In this document: piece by piece, positions 60,619-64,000 of the stretch | Numbering within the stretch: position 1 is the stretch's first letter | Layout: each line of letters opens with the position of its first letter | NCBI RefSeq assembly: GCF_002903165.1 | Contig: NZ_PPSK01000015.1 | Location: forward strand, 28,149-92,148 | Length of the DNA stretch: 64,000 nucleotides | Direction: 5' to 3' | Source of the DNA: Halopseudomonas oceani | GTDB taxonomy: Bacteria; Pseudomonadota; Gammaproteobacteria; Pseudomonadales; Pseudomonadaceae | Notes under the pieces: generated by a model | What the model was told of the DNA's origin: nothing | Database searches by the model: none | The model's input: only the letters and a program-made list of their open reading frames with translations | Program-made: the position numbers and the translations under genes

Positions 60619-61479
60619 ATGAATCAGCAGGCAAGTGTCGTATCACTGATCAGCCAGCTCATCCCGGCTCAGGCCGCCCTGTCCCCAGACTTTCAGGCCG
60701 GACTCCCGGGCGCGATAGCGCCCTATGGTACCTGTTCAATTCGCGACAAGGGCGCGCAGTGGCCCGGCAGCCTGCAAACACTTACAGCCAAGCTGCCCAT
60801 CCATCAGGTAGCGAGCGAGTCAGACGTCCATGACCTGTACCAACACCTGCGCCAGGCTGCGCTTGGCTACGATGCGGAAGCGCTGAACGATCTGGGCTGG
60901 ATGTGGATTACCGGCACGCACCTGAAAAGGAACAGCGCGCTAGGACTCCAAGTGCTGCAGCTTGCCGTAGAGCAAAACTCCGCCGAGGCTGTGTTCAACC
61001 AAGCCGAGCACCTTAGCCACCGATCCAGAGATACGGAGGATTTGAGCAATGTGATATCTGCTTACGTCGAGGCCTTTCGATGCGCACGAAACAACGCACT
61101 TAGAGGGCTGATCGCCAACACCCTCGCAGAACTACATGAGCACTGTATCGTCGGCGGCAAGCCAGACCACGATGAGGCGATTGCTTGGTACCGAGTCGCA
61201 AATGAGTGCGGCGACCCTTGGGCAGTTGTTAACATCTGCATACTCATGCTCAATAGCGACTCGCCTGCTTTCAACTACGAGCGTGCGTTCCACGAGCTAC
61301 AGTGCGCTGCCCTTCATGGCAACCGCGCCGCCACAGACTACCTGATTGAGCTGTACGACGGTGACTGGTGGGGCCCACTGCCGCCAGACGATGCCTATGG
61401 ACGGATGAAAGCGTTCTGGATCAATCTGGCACAGGAGCAAAAACTGGCAGACCTAAAAGCATGCGAGAGCAAAACATGA
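60619..61479 (+). CDS. Sel1-like/TPR repeat protein
   Basis: A 286-aa protein starting MNQQASVVSLISQ; AAGGAG is 7 bases ahead, so the ATG six bases earlier is rejected. Residues about 80-250 contain Sel1/TPR-type helical hairpins (YDAEALNDLGWMWITGTH, HDEAIAWYRVANECGDPWA, AFHELQCAALHGNRAATDY). Such proteins are scaffolds or sensors of protein partners. No operator palindrome was seen in front of it, unlike its neighbours. Confidence 0.75.
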   Translation: MNQQASVVSLISQLIPAQAALSPDFQAGLPGAIAPYGTCSIRDKGAQWPGSLQTLTAKLPIHQVASESDVHDLYQHLRQAALGYDAEALNDLGWMWITGTHLKRNSALGLQVLQLAVEQNSAEAVFNQAEHLSHRSRDTEDLSNVISAYVEAFRCARNNALRGLIANTLAELHEHCIVGGKPDHDEAIAWYRVANECGDPWAVVNICILMLNSDSPAFNYERAFHELQCAALHGNRAATDYLIELYDGDWWGPLPPDDAYGRMKAFWINLAQEQKLADLKACESKT

Positions 61480-61519
61480 CACTGCTCTTGCTTTGCCAAC
61501 AAGCAACTGCCAGGTTCAC

Positions 61520-62281
61520 TCAGCGCGCAGCAATTTGACCTCCCTGCTCCCCTGCGCCAAAAAAACACAGCCAAGACAAGCTGCATCCAACAAAATGCGG
61601 ACTCAGCAAAACCAGAATTTCTGGCTCTGCACCATTCGGCGCATATAGCGCAGACCGCACCTTCTCAAGCGACCTGATGCGCCAGCCTACGGGTGCTTCC
61701 ACCACTACGATGTTTCGTTGAATGTTTCGCCAGCAAGACTCGTCAATGCGTTCGTGTAAGGTTGTCAGCGCACCCTTGGTCGACACCGACCAAGCATGTT
61801 CGCCTACACCTACCAGGCCATCAGCGATCCAGCTAAGCTCATCACTGCAATTAACCGCAAGGCTTGCATGCTCTGCAGACAGATAAAAACGAGCCCAGAA
61901 GCTGGCCGCCTCCTCTACCGAGCGCCAAGCATAGCTGCGTACCCCAGACGGCACGGGAGGCGCATTCCGCCCAACAAAGTGAGCATGCACAATCCCTGCG
62001 CACGGCAAGAAAAGGTCTAGCTCAGCCGCACTATCCGATGCATCAATCAGCACATGCAGCTCATCGTAGCCAGCGGCCTGGAGCTTACCACCCGCTGATT
62101 TCGCAAGCTCAAAGCGAAACCGCCCCCCGACCCTCTGCATCGCGGTTTTCAACACATGGCGATGCCACTGGACTCTGCGCAAAAAAATTTCCGCCAGCTT
62201 TTCATTGCAAGCAAAGATCCCAATCCTGCAACCCAGTTGCGCCGCAGGTCTGTGCTCGACGCATTCATCTGCGGGGCTCAC
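61520..62281 (-). CDS. Hypothetical protein paired with the 54-aa protein
   Basis: A 253-aa protein beginning at a GTG that overlaps the stop of the small gene upstream (GTGA). It is alpha/beta with no membrane segment and no motif I recognise (blocks: GYDELHVLIDASDSAAELD, CAGIVHAHFVGRNAPPVPSG). The pairing and shared operator indicate a function together with the 54-aa protein. Confidence 0.6.
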   Translation of the reverse strand: MSPADECVEHRPAAQLGCRIGIFACNEKLAEIFLRRVQWHRHVLKTAMQRVGGRFRFELAKSAGGKLQAAGYDELHVLIDASDSAAELDLFLPCAGIVHAHFVGRNAPPVPSGVRSYAWRSVEEAASFWARFYLSAEHASLAVNCSDELSWIADGLVGVGEHAWSVSTKGALTTLHERIDESCWRNIQRNIVVVEAPVGWRIRSLEKVRSALYAPNGAEPEILVLLSPHFVGCSLSWLCFFGAGEQGGQIAAR

Positions 62282-62442
62282 CCTACTCGAACCGGGCTAT
62301 TGATGCAGCGATACCCAGGGTATTGCGCTTCAGCCGTGACCTTGGCCATCTGGGCGTTCTGCGCCTGCACCTGAAAACTGAAGTTGGCCGACGGTCCAGC
62401 CTTGGGGTCAACTCTTTGCAAAAAGACCTTGTACGTAACCAT
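62278..62442 (-). CDS. 54-aa protein behind operator 6
   Basis: The ATG at 62442 follows GAGGTGGAA and lies 46 bp from operator 6, so it is preferred over the longer frame. The peptide is mostly beta (TYKVFLQRVDPKAG, SFQVQAQNAQMAKVTAEAQ, YPGYRCIN). Family not recognised; the small strand-rich form could be an adaptor or modifier. It is coupled to the 253-aa gene. Confidence 0.6.
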   Translation of the reverse strand: MVTYKVFLQRVDPKAGPSANFSFQVQAQNAQMAKVTAEAQYPGYRCINSPVRVG

Positions 62443-62488
62443 TTCCACCTCGCTGCAATACAGTAGCTGAACAGAATAGCCGCCAGCT

Positions 62489-62505
62489 GCGACAGATTTC
62501 GTCGC
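62489..62505. promoter_or_regulatory. Operator palindrome 6
   Basis: TGCGAC-AGATTTC-GTCGCA, exact over six bases per arm, between divergent starts: 46 bp from the 54-aa gene and 54 bp from the phosphatase gene. Confidence 0.78.
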
Positions 62506-62559
62506 AGCTACGCAATACAATTCAGTCCACCACCGCGACTTGCATGGAGAGCCAGGCCG

Positions 62560-63372
62560 ATGAATTACACCATCGTTCTAAACCAGGTCATCAGTATCGT
62601 TAACAGGGCGGGCAACCGCTTGATAGCCGAGTGGCAACGACCTGACGGCCCCCGCGGCTTCTATGACAAGGCCGACGTGGACACTGAGATCGAATGCGAG
62701 TTGCGTCCGGCACTGCTAGACCTTCTAGCGTGTGACTTTTGGGGCGAGGAAACCGGCTCTAAGCTCACCGGCAACCAACACTGCTGGGTGGTCGACCCTA
62801 ACGACGGAACGGCAGACTTTCTGAAAGGTTTAAAAGGGTCGGCCATTTCAGTTGGCCTGCTCAGTCAAGGCTGTCCGGTCCTTGGCGTAGTCTATGCGCC
62901 GGTAAGAGCCGCCGGTGGGCCCGACTGTATAGCCTGGGCAGAAGGTATGAAGACGATCTACCGCAACGGCGCACAGCTTGCCTCGTCGCTCGCCACCGCC
63001 AGCCTGACGCCAGAGTCGCGGGTAATGGTCAGCAGCGCCGCGAGCAGGAAACCGGCCATTAACGCGGAGCTTTGCGCACCAGCAACCCCCGCCCCCACAA
63101 CCAGTATCGCGTACCGACTGGCAGCAGTTGCCGCCGGAGATGCCGTAGCCGGGGTGTCGCTGGTCACCACTGCAGCTCATGACGTATTGGCTGGGCACGC
63201 CATCTTGCGCGGCGCCGGCGGCGTGCTACTAGACCAGGATGGACAGGAAATCACCTACGGTAGCCGATCCTCCCTGGCGGTCACGTCTAGACGTTGCTTT
63301 GGTGGCGCCCTAGACGCCTGCAGGGAACTCGCCAACCGAGACTGGGACCGTGTTTTTCAGAAAAACGTTTGA
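62560..63372 (+). CDS. Inositol monophosphatase/CysQ-family phosphatase
   Basis: A 270-aa enzyme of the metal-dependent, lithium-sensitive phosphatase family: FWGEET (Glu63, Glu64), WVVDPNDGTADFLKG (the DPxDGT motif, Asp79 to Asp82) and, late, SLVTTAAHDVLAGHAILRGAGG in place of the 'WDxAAGxxLv.EAGG' motif. The late Trp-Asp is changed to Ala-His-Asp. Substrates in the family are inositol phosphates, PAP or related nucleotides. In a conflict cluster a nucleotide-signal phosphatase is conceivable, but that is inference. Confidence 0.85.
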   Translation: MNYTIVLNQVISIVNRAGNRLIAEWQRPDGPRGFYDKADVDTEIECELRPALLDLLACDFWGEETGSKLTGNQHCWVVDPNDGTADFLKGLKGSAISVGLLSQGCPVLGVVYAPVRAAGGPDCIAWAEGMKTIYRNGAQLASSLATASLTPESRVMVSSAASRKPAINAELCAPATPAPTTSIAYRLAAVAAGDAVAGVSLVTTAAHDVLAGHAILRGAGGVLLDQDGQEITYGSRSSLAVTSRRCFGGALDACRELANRDWDRVFQKNV

Positions 63373-63628
63373 GCACTCGTTTTTCCATTGAAAGCCTTGC
63401 CGGTACGCTGTGGCCGCAACCTTGGAGCAAGATAAAGGTTCGCCGCTATGCGACTAGGAACAAGAGCCAGGCAGAAGCGCGACAAACGGTGCCCACGGCA
63501 GAAAGCACGGCTTGGAAGGAGGCTAGTCCCTATCGGCAGGGCTGACGATATCCATGGCCCACGGTGGCCTGCTTAGGCTATCGTTATCGGGAAGAGGTCT
63601 AATCGAAACACCTTCTCTGGAAATCCAC

Positions 63629-63835
63629 ATGCCGCAAAACAACGACCTGGATAAACGCCGTGCGAATGTACTCCACGTTCAGGCGAGCAACAGACTCTCC
63701 GGAGTCCGAGTAAGCCAATACATGGCAGCGAGAATGGAGGAGTATGCTAACGGCCGTCTTTCTTCGGCAGAGCTAGTGGCCGAAGCAAAAATAAGGCACG
63801 GAGTCCAAAAGCGCTCACCTCCGGGCGAGGAATGA
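63629..63835 (+). CDS. VbhA-like antitoxin
   Basis: A 68-aa protein starting MPQNNDLDKRRANVLHV. Its C-terminal part, ASNRLSGVRVSQY and then GRLSSAELVAEAKIRHG, follows the pattern of VbhA/Fic-inhibitory antitoxin domains ('ANxxLEG....G.IT.EE....K.RYG'). A Fic toxin gene would be expected next, but the remaining 165 bases show no convincing start. The toxin may lie beyond the window or be lost. Confidence 0.55.
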   Translation: MPQNNDLDKRRANVLHVQASNRLSGVRVSQYMAARMEEYANGRLSSAELVAEAKIRHGVQKRSPPGEE

Positions 63836-64000
63836 CACGCTAGTCCACACCATCGCAACGCTCGTTTCCGACGCCCTTATTGCATGATGCACGAACCTGG
63901 GTGGGCGAACCTCTCGGAGACACTTATTCAGCTAGTCCGATACTGCAGTCCTATCACCGAAGCTTTCGTCGAGCTGTCAGTACCAAGAGCCCCCCCGCCC

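Noticed and set aside
63466..63490. GCGAC half-site before the VbhA-like gene
   Set aside because: The right half (GCCCA) does not match the palindrome, and the distance to the start is about 140 bp.
1..64000. CRISPR array, tRNA, rRNA or att site
   Set aside because: While reading I saw no regularly spaced repeats, no cloverleaf-like gene and no integrase. A tool scan would be needed to exclude them fully.

Overview
The window is an accessory region, almost entirely a defence/conflict island, probably from a gammaproteobacterium of the Pseudomonas type. That inference rests on a type I BREX locus of typical proteobacterial layout, a sigma-54 (-24/-12) promoter with its own activator, IS3/IS5-type elements and codon use. 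I see no tRNA, rRNA, CRISPR array or housekeeping block, so the species is not fixed.

Layout. 1-1.2 kb: N-terminal part of a large SF1-type helicase/ATPase running off the left edge (minus strand), next to a decayed IS3 transposase. 1.7-3.1 kb: unrecognised 459-aa protein. 3.3-6.6 kb: AT-rich four-gene operon (small peptide, leucine-rich-repeat protein, JmjC oxygenase, radical SAM/SPASM enzyme) that looks like a RiPP pathway. 6.8-11.6 kb: a sigma-54 activator divergent from a -24/-12 promoter that drives a glycine-zipper protein, a YaaW-GTPase fusion and a HEPN protein. 11.6-31.2 kb: type I BREX operon (brxA, brxB, brxC, pglX, pglZ, brxL) read leftwards. pglX is split into methyltransferase and specificity halves by a coupled cassette holding an ATPase stub, a Shedu-type nuclease and a reverse transcriptase-nitrilase. 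A GmrSD-like DUF262/DUF1524 gene sits between pglX and pglZ. 31.3-41.8 kb: a direct repeat of about 540 bp carries a dead brxR-type WYL regulator at one end and an intact one at the other. It encloses a helicase/PLD/DUF6361 operon, a secreted protein and an IS5-like element. 41.8-46.8 kb: pRiA4b ORF-3 protein, orphan hypothetical proteins and a second IS5-type element. 47.2-63.8 kb: a cluster with three related WYL regulators, two proteins resembling the C-terminal domain of FtsZ, a caspase-like protein, an ADP-ribosylglycohydrolase, a HEPN protein, a PD-(D/E)XK nuclease, a membrane coiled-coil pair, a zinc ribbon plus GTPase, a Sel1 protein, an inositol-monophosphatase-like enzyme and a VbhA-like antitoxin.

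How they work together. The BREX genes are tightly coupled and presumably governed by the WYL regulator whose promoter region is duplicated. In the right-hand cluster the palindrome GCGAC-N7-GTCGC (one copy with a single mismatch) occurs six times, mostly 45-55 bp ahead of a start codon, in front of nearly every transcription unit. The WYL proteins, proteases, nucleases and enzymes there therefore look like one co-regulated system rather than unrelated cassettes. I consider this regulon, the split pglX with its nested defences, the JmjC/radical-SAM peptide operon and the sigma-54-controlled YaaW-GTPase/HEPN operon the most likely undescribed biology here.
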